Of a stretch of DNA of 64,000 bases, positions 50,637 through 59,083 are shown one piece after another. The notes beneath the pieces were generated by a model. The model searched no databases and had not been told where the DNA came from. It saw only the letters and a list, made by a program, of their open reading frames with translations. The position numbers and the translations under genes are program-made. The stretch is from Luteibaculum oceani. GTDB lineage: Bacteria > Bacteroidota > Bacteroidia > Flavobacteriales_D > Luteibaculaceae. The stretch is taken from NCBI RefSeq assembly GCF_007995015.1, contig NZ_VORB01000011.1, positions 57,394 to 121,393 on the forward strand, written 5' to 3'. Position 1 is the stretch's first letter. Each line of letters opens with the position of its first letter.

Positions 50637-51509
50637 TTAGAATATTGCACCAATTTTGAAAGAAACATTGGCTAGATCTGCGATATTCGGAATACCTTTT
50701 TTATGTTGGAAAAATCTATAGGTGTTATTTCGGTATCTATTGTTACCCCAACCACTTCTTTCTTCATCTTCCCCTTCTTCATCCAAAGTGATAAAATCCC
50801 CTCCTGGATTGTTGGGGTCTCTTTTATTGTGGGCAGAGTTTAAAAGGTACGCAAGGCCATATCCTGCGGAAACTTCAATAAATCCCCTTCCTTTTACAAT
50901 CCATTGATATCCTCCATGCAAAATAAGACCAGCACTATTTGCTAATTTTTCCTCTTGCTCACCAAGATGTTCGTAATAATCATGGTAAAATATAGATGGT
51001 TTTAAAAAGGGACCGCTTGCCATAAACTGGCGGTTGTATTTATTCCTACCCCTCCATTTATAACCAATTGAAACCAATTTAAAATATCTGTCCCTTCCCC
51101 AGCCATAATTGTATTGGTAGGCGTACATCAAATCCACGGATTGTTTTGTACCAACAGCATATTCGACTCCGAACTCCCCAAATTGACCAAAATTGCCTGG
51201 GATAAATTTTAAGGCAAACTTTCTTGGTGGGTACAAAGTAGCATACCCGGTGGTATCTGGTTTAACAAGGATTGCCGCATCATTTTCCCACGCGTTCCCA
51301 TTTTTAAAGGTGATGGAAACAACTTTCCAAGTGGGAATTTTAAAGATGACCTCTTCCGATAATGAAGGATTTACATATACAATTTGTTTGGGTTCTATTC
51401 TTTGAACCTTGCATGCAATTTTATCCCTATTCCTCAGAAGAAGAGTATCTAGCTGGGCTTCGGCACCAAGGGTGCAAAAAATTAGGAGTAAAATGGCAAG
51501 GTATCTCAT
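50637..51509 (-). CDS. Outer-membrane barrel protein, paralogue B
   Basis: This 290-residue protein has a signal peptide (YLAILLLIFCTLGAEAQ), an N domain (LDTLLLRNRDKIACKVQRIE) and a barrel ending SFKIGAIF. It has an acidic loop near the end (TLDEEGEDEERSGW). The gap from the upstream stop is 17 nt, so it is co-transcribed. Function unknown; the N domain has a conserved Cys and a pattern V-F-K or I-F-K before a charged strand, as in the others. Confidence 0.78.
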   Translation of the reverse strand: MRYLAILLLIFCTLGAEAQLDTLLLRNRDKIACKVQRIEPKQIVYVNPSLSEEVIFKIPTWKVVSITFKNGNAWENDAAILVKPDTTGYATLYPPRKFALKFIPGNFGQFGEFGVEYAVGTKQSVDLMYAYQYNYGWGRDRYFKLVSIGYKWRGRNKYNRQFMASGPFLKPSIFYHDYYEHLGEQEEKLANSAGLILHGGYQWIVKGRGFIEVSAGYGLAYLLNSAHNKRDPNNPGGDFITLDEEGEDEERSGWGNNRYRNNTYRFFQHKKGIPNIADLANVSFKIGAIF

Positions 51510-51526
51510 GGTAGGTTGGATTTGGG

Positions 51527-52363
51527 TTAAAGGAGTATTCCTATTCTTATTCCTGCCGAAAAAGCAAGATGAGGAAAGTCTACAAACATTCCGTATCCAC
51601 CTCTAAAGCTATAGGATAAATCATTGCCTCTTTTATCGTAGGCTTTATCGCTGGTAAATCCGTAGCCAATTCCCATATAGACATCTACTAACAAGGAGTT
51701 GGAGTAAACGAATTGGTTTCCAAAATTGATCATTATCGCCCCTGCAGAACTCGAAACTTCATCGTCTCTTACGCTAGGGGTATCACTCATTCTATCTTTT
51801 CCTTCCATATCTACCATTCCCGATAAATAAGAATAAGATATTTCTGGTTTGATGTAGGTTCCCTTTAAAATGTGTGCATACTTATCTTCACCTATGTATG
51901 TATGCGGATCCTTTAAAAATTTATAGCCCAATCTAAAGTTATACCCGCTATATACTTCCTCTAGCATGTTGGTGCCTTTGTAAGCGAAAACAAACTCGAT
52001 CGATTTACCTAAATCGAGATTTTTTTCATAGGAAACTTCAAGGGTGGCAAATACCGGTGTGGCGAAGTTTAATTTAATTGCAGAACCTTTCTGTCTTTCC
52101 AAAGACAGGTTTTTGTTTTTCGCGTTTCCCCTATTTGGAATCAAAACCTTTCCATTTTCAAATACCACTTTCGACACCTTGTTTAAGGAAATTTTGAAAT
52201 CAAGGTCTTCTCTAATCTCAGGGCGCTGATATTGGATGGATTTATCTCCAATATGCTTTACACTGCAAATAATACTTTCGGAGCTTACGGTGAAAATCGT
52301 GTCTTTTTGGCCAAAGGCTAGTGCAGATAGAGTTAGGCAGAAAAGGGTACTAATTAACTTCAT
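51527..52363 (-). CDS. Outer-membrane barrel protein, paralogue A (first of operon)
   Basis: From the ATG at 52363 it is 278 residues; the longer frame at 52390 runs into the promoter. The signal peptide is LISTLFCLTLSALAFGQ. The N domain is KDTIFTVSSESIICSVKHIGDKSIQYQRP. The barrel ends SAGIRIGILL. It is the first gene of five on one transcript. The promoter with an inverted repeat lies directly upstream. Together the five carry 30-40 percent-looking similarity by eye, so the array grew by duplication. Function unknown. Confidence 0.8.
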   Translation of the reverse strand: MKLISTLFCLTLSALAFGQKDTIFTVSSESIICSVKHIGDKSIQYQRPEIREDLDFKISLNKVSKVVFENGKVLIPNRGNAKNKNLSLERQKGSAIKLNFATPVFATLEVSYEKNLDLGKSIEFVFAYKGTNMLEEVYSGYNFRLGYKFLKDPHTYIGEDKYAHILKGTYIKPEISYSYLSGMVDMEGKDRMSDTPSVRDDEVSSSAGAIMINFGNQFVYSNSLLVDVYMGIGYGFTSDKAYDKRGNDLSYSFRGGYGMFVDFPHLAFSAGIRIGILL

Positions 52364-52387
52364 TTTAACAGTGCTGATAATTTTCGA

Positions 52388-52419
52388 CAAATGATACTAA
52401 CTTTAGATAAGTTAGCAAA
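52388..52419 (-). promoter_or_regulatory. Promoter with inverted-repeat operator for the paralogue operon
   Basis: On the minus strand the -33 box TTTG (52416-52419) is followed by a 19-bp perfect inverted repeat, CTAACTT-5-AAGTTAG (52397-52415), then TATCATTTG (52388-52396), one base longer than the TAnnTTTG -7 box. The repeat exactly fills the spacer, which is where a repressor would block polymerase. The first gene starts at 52363. Confidence 0.6.
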
Positions 52420-52500
52420 TTTTTGTTAATCGAAGTTTGGATTGGTGATTTTAAAATTTTCGTGATCAATTAGTAAAAGCTTCAAACGGTTTATTATTCC

Positions 52501-52508
52501 TACTTTTG
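52501..52508 (+). promoter_or_regulatory. Candidate -7 box for sulP
   Basis: TACTTTTG fits TAnnTTTG, 22 nt before the sulP ATG. The -33 box is not clear. Confidence 0.45.
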
Positions 52509-52530
52509 CAGCGCATTTTAAGAAGCCGCA

Positions 52531-54075
52531 ATGAAGCAGTATTTAAACCTATTCGATTTATCCCAAAAAGTAGATTATAAAAACGAGATTCTTTCTGGTT
52601 TAACCGTAGCTCTGGCTCTTATTCCAGAAGCGGTTGCCTTCGCTTTTATAGCGGGGTTATCTCCTTTAACAGGGTTGTATGCGGCCTTTAGTATGGGGTT
52701 AATTACTTCAATTTTCGGCGGAAGGCCAGGTATGATTTCTGGGGCAACGGGAGCTGTAGCTGTGGTAATCGTTTCTCTGGCTAAATCGCATGGTGTGGAG
52801 TACATTTTCGCAACGGTGGTTCTTGCTGGAATAATTCAAATGCTTTGTGGAGTATTAAAATTGGGGAAATTTATCCGTTTGGTTCCTCATCCAGTAATGT
52901 TTGGATTTGTGAATGGTCTGGCAATCGTAATTTTCATGTCGCAATTGGCCTCTTTTAAATTTACCAACGAAGCAGGCGAATTTGTTTGGATGCAAGGAGC
53001 GGATTTATGGATTATGCTCGGATTGGTTGGCTTAACCATGCTAATCATTTGGGGATTACCAAAATTAACCAAGGTATTTCCATCTTCCTTGGCTGCTATT
53101 TTAGTAATCTCTGCAATCGTTTTAGGATTAGATATTGATACCAAATCAGTAGGGGATCTAGCTTCTATTCAAGGAGGTTTCCCACCTTTTCATATTCCCG
53201 AGGTTCCATTTAGTCTAGAAACTCTTCAGATTATATTTCCTTACGCACTTATCGTTGCAGGGGTTGGTTTAATTGAGAGCTTGTTAACCTTAAATTTAAT
53301 AGATGAGATAACGGAAACCAGAGGAAGGGGAAATAAGGAGTCAATCGCTCAGGGACTTGCTAATTTTATTACAGGATTTTTCAGTGGAATGGGAGGATGC
53401 GCCATGATTGGGCAGTCGCTAATTAATATATCTTCTGGTGCGAGGGCTAGACTTTCTGGAATTGTAGCCTCTGTAATGTTGCTAGTGTTTATTATGTATG
53501 GAGCAGAGCTTATAGAAAAACTTCCTGTTGCGGCTCTTACCGGTTTAATGATTATGGTTTCTATTGGGACTTTTGAATGGGCCAGTTTAAGAACATTTAG
53601 ACGCATGCCTAATTCTGATATTCTGGTAATGGTTTTGGTAACACTAATTACTGTATTCCTTCACAATCTTGCTTTGGCGGTATTAATAGGAGTAGTGATT
53701 TCAGCTCTTGTATTTGCATGGGAAAATGCAAAGCGTATTAGAGCCAGGAAGTACATGGATGACAAGGGAGTGAAGCATTATGAGGTATACGGACCGCTAT
53801 TCTTTGGATCTATCAGTGCCTTCAATGAAAAGTTTGATGTTTTAAATGACCCCGAAGAAGTAATTATTGATTTTTCGGAATCTAGAATTTCCGATATGTC
53901 GGGGATTGAGGCCTTGAATAAAATTACTGAACGCTATTCTAAAGTGGGTAAAAAGGTGCACTTAAGACATTTAAGTAAGGACTGTTTGCGACTTCTTGAA
54001 AACGCCGATGATATCATTGAGGTTAATATTGAGGAAGATCCAACCTACAAGGTAGCGGTTGATAAACTTGCGTAG
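52531..54075 (+). CDS. SulP-family anion transporter with STAS domain
   Basis: This 514-residue transporter has the SulP core: ALALIPEAVAFAFIAGLSPLTGLYAA at the N terminus, then GATGAVAVVIVSLAKSHGVEYI and FITGFFSGMGGCAMIGQSLIN, with about twelve or more helices. A C-terminal STAS domain (about 410-514, VYGPLFFGSISAFNEKF, with DFSESRISDMSGIEAL) follows. Transport of sulfate, bicarbonate or another anion is possible; the substrate is not predictable. Length is typical. Confidence 0.9.
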   Translation: MKQYLNLFDLSQKVDYKNEILSGLTVALALIPEAVAFAFIAGLSPLTGLYAAFSMGLITSIFGGRPGMISGATGAVAVVIVSLAKSHGVEYIFATVVLAGIIQMLCGVLKLGKFIRLVPHPVMFGFVNGLAIVIFMSQLASFKFTNEAGEFVWMQGADLWIMLGLVGLTMLIIWGLPKLTKVFPSSLAAILVISAIVLGLDIDTKSVGDLASIQGGFPPFHIPEVPFSLETLQIIFPYALIVAGVGLIESLLTLNLIDEITETRGRGNKESIAQGLANFITGFFSGMGGCAMIGQSLINISSGARARLSGIVASVMLLVFIMYGAELIEKLPVAALTGLMIMVSIGTFEWASLRTFRRMPNSDILVMVLVTLITVFLHNLALAVLIGVVISALVFAWENAKRIRARKYMDDKGVKHYEVYGPLFFGSISAFNEKFDVLNDPEEVIIDFSESRISDMSGIEALNKITERYSKVGKKVHLRHLSKDCLRLLENADDIIEVNIEEDPTYKVAVDKLA

Positions 54076-54089
54076 GCTGGTTTTTTAGT

Positions 54090-54656
54090 TTAGCAATTTA
54101 CTAATGTAGAAATGTAATAATGGGTGTAGTCCTTGTTAGAAAGTTGGATGGATTGTAAAATTTCTAATACCCTCTTTTTAGTGTCTTCATCCAATTTCCT
54201 GCGGTGCCGAAGAAATACGCGAAACTCTGAGCCCAGCTGGATAAATTGGTAATACGTATAGTTCCAAATCCGCCAGCTTTTTTTCGCTGAAAATTCTAGA
54301 AATCGAACAAACCCATATTCGGTTTCAAAGCTGCCCTGGTTAAGGCGGTTAAATACTTTATACTGGGTGGGGAAAACCAATTCTGCTTGAATCCAAAATA
54401 GGGAGTCTGCAGGTACTTTTTCATCGTAGGAGAAGTAGGTTATATCCAACTGGATATTGTTTTTCTGGCCTTTTGGATACAATATCAAATTATAGCCATC
54501 GTCTTTATATTTCCATCCTTCAGGATAAGATAAATTGAGTATCCGGGTTGGATCTTCTATCCTTAGCGATTGTTGAGCACAAATGGTGCCATAAAAGAAA
54601 ATCCCCAAGATTGGTAATAACCATCTTGAGGATTTATTAATTGAAACCTTAATCAT
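54090..54656 (-). CDS. Secreted protein of unknown function
   Basis: This 188-residue protein has a signal peptide (WLLPILGIFFYGTICAQ, cleavage after AQ) and a beta-rich mature part (LSYPEGWKYKDDGYNLILYP, typical of a PsbP/DUF-like small domain). It ends HYYISTLVNC. It begins directly next to the stomatin-like gene stop (no gap), so it is transcribed with it. No motif of known function is seen. Confidence 0.7.
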   Translation of the reverse strand: MIKVSINKSSRWLLPILGIFFYGTICAQQSLRIEDPTRILNLSYPEGWKYKDDGYNLILYPKGQKNNIQLDITYFSYDEKVPADSLFWIQAELVFPTQYKVFNRLNQGSFETEYGFVRFLEFSAKKSWRIWNYTYYQFIQLGSEFRVFLRHRRKLDEDTKKRVLEILQSIQLSNKDYTHYYISTLVNC

Positions 54657-55580
54657 TTATCGACTTTTATCTTCATCGTCTTCTCGCTGCATTTTTCCAA
54701 TTTCATTGGAAGCCGAAAAAGAAGCTACCATCTGATTTAGCATGTCGCTCGCAGCATTTGGACTATTAGGTAACAGAATTAAGTTGGATTTAGTATTTTC
54801 TGAAATACCGTGTAGGGTGTCGTAATGTTGAGTAATGACAATAAGAGCGGAGGCTTCCTGAGAATTGATTCCTACCTTATTTAGAACCTCCACTGATTCT
54901 TCGAGCCCCTTGGCGATTTCCCTTCTTTGGTCCGCTATTCCCTGGCCTTGAAGGCGCTTACTTTCTGCCTCGGCAGTAGCTTTAGCAACAATTCTAATTC
55001 TTTCGGCTTCCCCTTCGTATTCAGCGGCTGTTTTAATGCGCTCAGCAGCGTTAATTCGATTCATTGCATTTTTCACTTCTTCATCGGGATCAATATCCGT
55101 AACTAAAGCTTTTATAATACCATAACCGTAAGTATTCATTGCTTCTTCGAGCTCCCTTTTGATCGCTATGGCGATGTCGTCTTTTTTCTCAAAAACATCA
55201 TCGAGCCTTAGTTTAGGCACCTCGGCACGTACAACATCAAATACGTATGAAGTGATTTGGTCGTGAGGACTTTCTAATTTATAGTATGCATCATAAACGG
55301 AATCGGGGAGCACCAGATATTGAACCGAAACTTTAATTCTAACAAAAACATCGTCCTTGGTTTTGGTTTCAACCATAACATCGAGTTGCTGTATCCGCAG
55401 ATTTACCTTAGCGGCAATACGATCTACAATCGGTATTCTCAGATGAAATCCAGGTCTTCGAACGGAATGAAATTTTCCAAAGCGTTCAACAATGGCAATT
55501 GTTTGCTGGCGAACGATGAAAATTCCCGAAATCACGAGAATGAGTAGTAAAGCGAAAATGATAATCTGTGGTCCGTTCAT
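54657..55580 (-). CDS. SPFH/band 7 (stomatin-like) protein
   Basis: This 307-residue protein has an N-terminal membrane helix (IIIFALLLILVISGIFIV), then the SPFH signature (VERFGKFHSVRRPGFHLRIPIVDR) and a coiled-coil region rich in A, E, K (AEYEGEAERIRIVAKATAEAESKRLQGQ). It matches the QmcA/stomatin group, which organises membrane domains and modulates FtsH-type proteases or other partners. The length is normal. The start is the ATG at 55580; a secreted protein gene follows with no gap. Confidence 0.92.
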   Translation of the reverse strand: MNGPQIIIFALLLILVISGIFIVRQQTIAIVERFGKFHSVRRPGFHLRIPIVDRIAAKVNLRIQQLDVMVETKTKDDVFVRIKVSVQYLVLPDSVYDAYYKLESPHDQITSYVFDVVRAEVPKLRLDDVFEKKDDIAIAIKRELEEAMNTYGYGIIKALVTDIDPDEEVKNAMNRINAAERIKTAAEYEGEAERIRIVAKATAEAESKRLQGQGIADQRREIAKGLEESVEVLNKVGINSQEASALIVITQHYDTLHGISENTKSNLILLPNSPNAASDMLNQMVASFSASNEIGKMQREDDEDKSR

Positions 55581-55742
55581 TTTTAAAATATTTTTACGGA
55601 AAATACAGGAAATAATTAGAGACTGGAATAATTATTTACCAACGGTAGATGGGCTGAACCTCAGATACGGCCATCTGCTAAATTTCTATAGACAGAAAAA
55701 TAGGAGGGAAAAAGACAGAAATATAAATGACAATATTTTGAA

Positions 55743-56297
55743 CTACTTTTTTTCGGCATCCAGAGGTAAAAGAACCTGATTGCTTTGCTTAAGACTTCCT
55801 TCTAAGGTTAACAATCCCTTTTTAGCTTTTAGTCCTCCCGCATAGCCCATTAAATTGCCATTACTTCCAATAACCCGGTGACAAGGAATTAGAATGGATA
55901 CTGCATTGGCTCCATTTGCGGCAGCTACTGCTCTTACGGAGTTGTCGCTAGCTATGTTGGATGCTAATTGCTTGTATGAAAGTGTTTCGCCGTATGGAAT
56001 TTTTTGTAGTTCTATCCAAATGGATTGTTGAAAACTAGTGCCAACCAACCACAGTGGAATATCGAAATTGAGTTTTTCTCCAGCGAAGTATTGTTCGAGT
56101 TCAGCAATGGTTTTCTTTATAACAGAATCTTCCCCCGACTTAAAATCAGCACCTAACCCTCTTGCTATTCTTTTGTCAATTACGTTTCGCTGTTTGCGAT
56201 GTTTCCAATCGCAAAGACAAATCTTGCCCTGGTAGCTCCCTATAAATAGCTCTCCAAAAGGGGTGGTATAAAAGGTCGTAGTTATGGAACTCGGCAT
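55743..56297 (-). CDS. ogt: Methylated-DNA-protein cysteine methyltransferase
   Basis: This 184-residue DNA repair protein transfers methyl groups from O6-methylguanine to its own cysteine. The active site is in ILIPCHRVIGSNGNLMGYAGGL (PCHRV), with the DNA-binding helix region YGETLSYKQLASNIASDNSVRAVAAANGANA. The N domain (TPFGELFIGSYQGKICLCDW) fits the Ogt/MGMT family. It is a stand-alone gene. The regulator gene upstream on the opposite strand shows no sign of Ada-type coupling. Confidence 0.95.
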   Translation of the reverse strand: MPSSITTTFYTTPFGELFIGSYQGKICLCDWKHRKQRNVIDKRIARGLGADFKSGEDSVIKKTIAELEQYFAGEKLNFDIPLWLVGTSFQQSIWIELQKIPYGETLSYKQLASNIASDNSVRAVAAANGANAVSILIPCHRVIGSNGNLMGYAGGLKAKKGLLTLEGSLKQSNQVLLPLDAEKK

Positions 56298-56484
56298 GGT
56301 TGGTATACGCTAAGATTATGGCATGTGGTTTTAGTAGTACCAAAATAAGAGGGATAACATTTAGACGTTTAAAACTGTCGTTAAGTTGTAATAAAATTTC
56401 GATTTATGAAAAAAATGTGAAAAAAATGGAGTTGTTCAATTGAACTTTTAAATAGACTAATTTGGCTAAACCAAATGGTTGCAT

Positions 56485-56856
56485 ATGAGAGGTATGGAAG
56501 AAAAAGTCTTCAGGGCATTAGCTGATGAGCATCGCAGGAAACTATTAAAACTAATCCACGATGCTAAAAGGGAGTACAACTTATCGGAGTTGTCTGAACT
56601 ATTTCCGATGACCAGACAAGGGTTGAGTAAGCATCTATCGAAACTTATAGGGGCAGATTTAATTCAGGTACGTTTCGAAGGCAGAGAAAAATTTTTTCGA
56701 GCCAATATAGAACCATTGGAATTCGTGGGGAGTTGGTTGGGAGATTTTGGAATTTCCAGTTCAAACGAGTGGAAGCAAAATGAGATAGCAGACCCCGATA
56801 ATAAACGCACAAAACCTAATAGTTTCCTTGATTTTATTGAGTCGCAAAACCAATAA
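56485..56856 (+). CDS. ArsR-type winged-helix regulator
   Basis: A frame of 123-125 residues can start at TTG 56479, ATG 56485 or ATG 56494. The DNA-binding domain reads FRALADEHRRKLLKLIHDAKREYNLSELSEL, then MTRQGLSKHLSKLIGADLIQVRFEGREKFFRAN, the ArsR winged-helix pattern. No metal-binding cysteines are seen. ArsR-type regulators of this kind often pair with SRPBCC proteins. The SRPBCC gene on the opposite strand 650 nt away is a candidate partner, but they are not divergent neighbours in the classical sense, since a cupin gene lies between. Confidence 0.85.
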   Translation: MRGMEEKVFRALADEHRRKLLKLIHDAKREYNLSELSELFPMTRQGLSKHLSKLIGADLIQVRFEGREKFFRANIEPLEFVGSWLGDFGISSSNEWKQNEIADPDNKRTKPNSFLDFIESQNQ

Positions 56857-56999
56857 TTAAATTACAAAAAGGTCAAGAAACTGCAGTAATAATCGATCTT
56901 AAAAGTGAAGATTTAGAGTTGACTTAGTATTTTAAAATATTTGAGAATCTTTGGTGTTCTTAACCCAGGTTTTCTTGGTTTCCTATCGCATTTGAGTTG

Positions 57000-57503
57000 C
57001 TAATCTCGGGTAAGCTTGCATATGATTTCCCTGTGTTGAGGAAATTGAGTTATTAAATCACTTCTTTTGGCTAGTTCAAAGTCTCGAAAATCAAAACCTG
57101 GAGCTACAGTGCATCCCACTAATGCAAAGCCATTTTTCACCGATGAACCAAACCATTGATTTGCAGTAACTGTGCAGGTTGGGAGGAGTCCTTGATCAAT
57201 TCCCCCAATTTTTATAGGGTTATAATGTCCTTTGTTATCAATTACATGAACAGTTAAAGGGTCACCGTAATAGAAATGCCAAAGCTCATCTTGCTTGATG
57301 CGATGAAAAGCAGAAAAATTTTCTTGAGTTAGCAGGAAAAATATGGAAGTGCAGAAGTTCCTTTTTCCATCAATGTTTAGAGGCGTCAAAGACGCTTCAC
57401 AGATTTCCTCCTGGCTTCGATAGATCTCTTTATAATATCCGCCTTCAGGATGGGGCAGGAGCTGTAATTTCTCAACTAGTTCCTCTACATTGTATTTGTA
57501 CAT
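57000..57503 (-). CDS. DUF985-family cupin protein
   Basis: This 167-residue cupin has the pattern LLPHPEGGYYKEIYRS at the start, then FHRIKQDELWHFYYGDPL and APGFDFRDFELA at the end, all typical of the DUF985 (Cupin_5) family. The metal site includes the His in FHRI and the WHFY stretch. The biochemical role is unknown. It overlaps the SRPBCC gene by 1 nt (TAATG), so they form a co-translated pair. Confidence 0.88.
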   Translation of the reverse strand: MYKYNVEELVEKLQLLPHPEGGYYKEIYRSQEEICEASLTPLNIDGKRNFCTSIFFLLTQENFSAFHRIKQDELWHFYYGDPLTVHVIDNKGHYNPIKIGGIDQGLLPTCTVTANQWFGSSVKNGFALVGCTVAPGFDFRDFELAKRSDLITQFPQHREIICKLTRD

Positions 57504-57931
57504 TACTTTCTGGGGTCTTTCCTAAGGTTTATATCGCAATACAGATACGCTTTTAGCGAACAAATAAAATCTGTCCAACCCTGGCACTGATTCATTATTT
57601 GTTTCGCACCCTCTTCATTCAATAAGAAATCATCTTCAGTTATTATTACATCACAGTAATCCTCGAACTCTTTTATAGTAATAGTAACCGTTGTGATTTT
57701 TTCGATGTTAGGCCACTTAAAAACAATTTGCTCTGGAGATATACTAACAACTTCTACATCCGTTTCTGCATTGTAGTCTTCCCACTTCCAATGCACTTTT
57801 GCTCCGGAGCTTAAGTCGGAACTAGAATGGGATACAAAAAAATTACAGAGCTTGTCCTTGTTTATAATACAATCCATTATTGCCTCGCGCGAAGCATGCA
57901 CTCTATTTTGGACTTTAGCAGATATTCTCAT
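57503..57931 (-). CDS. SRPBCC (AHSA1-like) protein
   Basis: From ATG 57931 it is 142 residues; the longer frame starts with a TTG at 57937. It is a helix-grip protein (NKDKLCNFFVSHSSSDLSSGA, then VHWKWEDYNAETDVEVV and QCQGWTDFICSLKAYLYCDI). AHSA1-like proteins bind hydrophobic ligands or act as Hsp90 co-factors. Many are controlled by ArsR-type repressors, which fits the ArsR-type gene close by. It is coupled to the DUF985 cupin. Confidence 0.85.
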   Translation of the reverse strand: MRISAKVQNRVHASREAIMDCIINKDKLCNFFVSHSSSDLSSGAKVHWKWEDYNAETDVEVVSISPEQIVFKWPNIEKITTVTITIKEFEDYCDVIITEDDFLLNEEGAKQIMNQCQGWTDFICSLKAYLYCDINLRKDPRK

Positions 57932-57956
57932 TTTCAATTTTTTGCTAAAAAATAAA

Positions 57957-58412
57957 TTATTTGACGGTCTCTTGGTATTCTGGAATAGAGTTTAATGGGA
58001 TTTTTGAAATGGCAAAAACACCGGACCCCTTTCCAACCAATTCATTCTGGTTATTAAATAATTCGGATTCAGCATAAAATTTACCTGCCTCTTCTTTAAT
58101 GAATTTCCCAATTGCGGTAAGCTTTCCCTCGAAAATGGGTTTGATAAAATCTAAGGCAAAGGATTGTGTAAGAACAAAATAGTTAGGTTGTTTCGAGTTG
58201 GCGGCAAAAAAGCTGGCGTCGTCAAGTAGTTTAAAGTAAACGGAACCATGTCCTGCTCTCGCGGTATGATGATAGGATTCATCCAGATTTATAGTTATTA
58301 TTGAACTCCCATCTGAAATTTCAATCGCTGTGGATGGAAAGTGAATCTTATTGATTGGTGCTGAAAGATACATTGATTCTAGCTTTCTAAAGTGTAATGG
58401 GTTCGAGGTCAT
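57957..58412 (-). CDS. Hotdog-fold thioesterase (PaaI-like)
   Basis: This 151-residue single hotdog domain has the typical central part HHTARAGHGSVYFKLLDDASFFAAN, then FALDFIKPIFEGKLTAIGKF and ELVGKGSGVFA. PaaI-like thioesterases hydrolyse acyl-CoA. The active acid could be the D in LLDDASF. It lies 25 nt upstream of the SRPBCC gene on the same strand, forming a three-gene group. Confidence 0.85.
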   Translation of the reverse strand: MTSNPLHFRKLESMYLSAPINKIHFPSTAIEISDGSSIITINLDESYHHTARAGHGSVYFKLLDDASFFAANSKQPNYFVLTQSFALDFIKPIFEGKLTAIGKFIKEEAGKFYAESELFNNQNELVGKGSGVFAISKIPLNSIPEYQETVK

Positions 58413-59083
58413 GTTTGATTATATTGGATTTCAAGGGTTCAAAATTAAATTATTGCTGTAGGTACAATTTAATTTTGTTCTAGATGGTTCTAATTATTTA
58501 TTATTAAAAAGCGTTATTGAGTTTTAAGTAAAATAAAAAACGTCTAAAGTTTTATTTTTGACATATGGTTTTGGTTTCTTGATGTCGAATTTTCGTATTT
58601 TTTTCACGATTATCGATTTAATTATTCTTTCGAATAGTCCAATTTCATCGATGGATGAATGTAAAACCATTTTAGACAAAATATAAATCTATAAAGCTCT
58701 TGTAATACTATGTTTTCATTCTGCTTATTGGGGAGGATTTGGTCATTTATTTTTACAATACTTACTTGTTAAGTGCCAGAAAAACAATGTGTTATATACT
58801 AGAGGAAGCAATTTGATGGTTAAATAATATTTTGTCTCAATACCTAGCTATTCTTAGTAAGTGCCATTTCTTCAAATTATGTCGTAATCGTACATCTGAG
58901 CTGTAGAAACTGTCTTAACCTTTAATAGTACTGGTTATTAACAGTCTGGTTAAAAATTAAAATACGATTGATGAAAAGTTAGAGATGTCAGAATTTTTTC
59001 TTCCATACCAATCTGATTTTTAAGCCCTTGGAATATCTATACAATATTTCTAACTCGCAGTCAGTAAAACAAAATTACCTTTT
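58413..59083. other. 671-bp gene-free region
   Basis: AT-rich, no frame of note on either strand. TAAGTGCCA occurs twice, at 58770-58778 and 58858-58866. An imperfect inverted repeat (58909-58944) lies before the large subtilase. A promoter for that gene must be here, but no clear TTTG/TAnnTTTG pair was seen. Confidence 0.6.
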
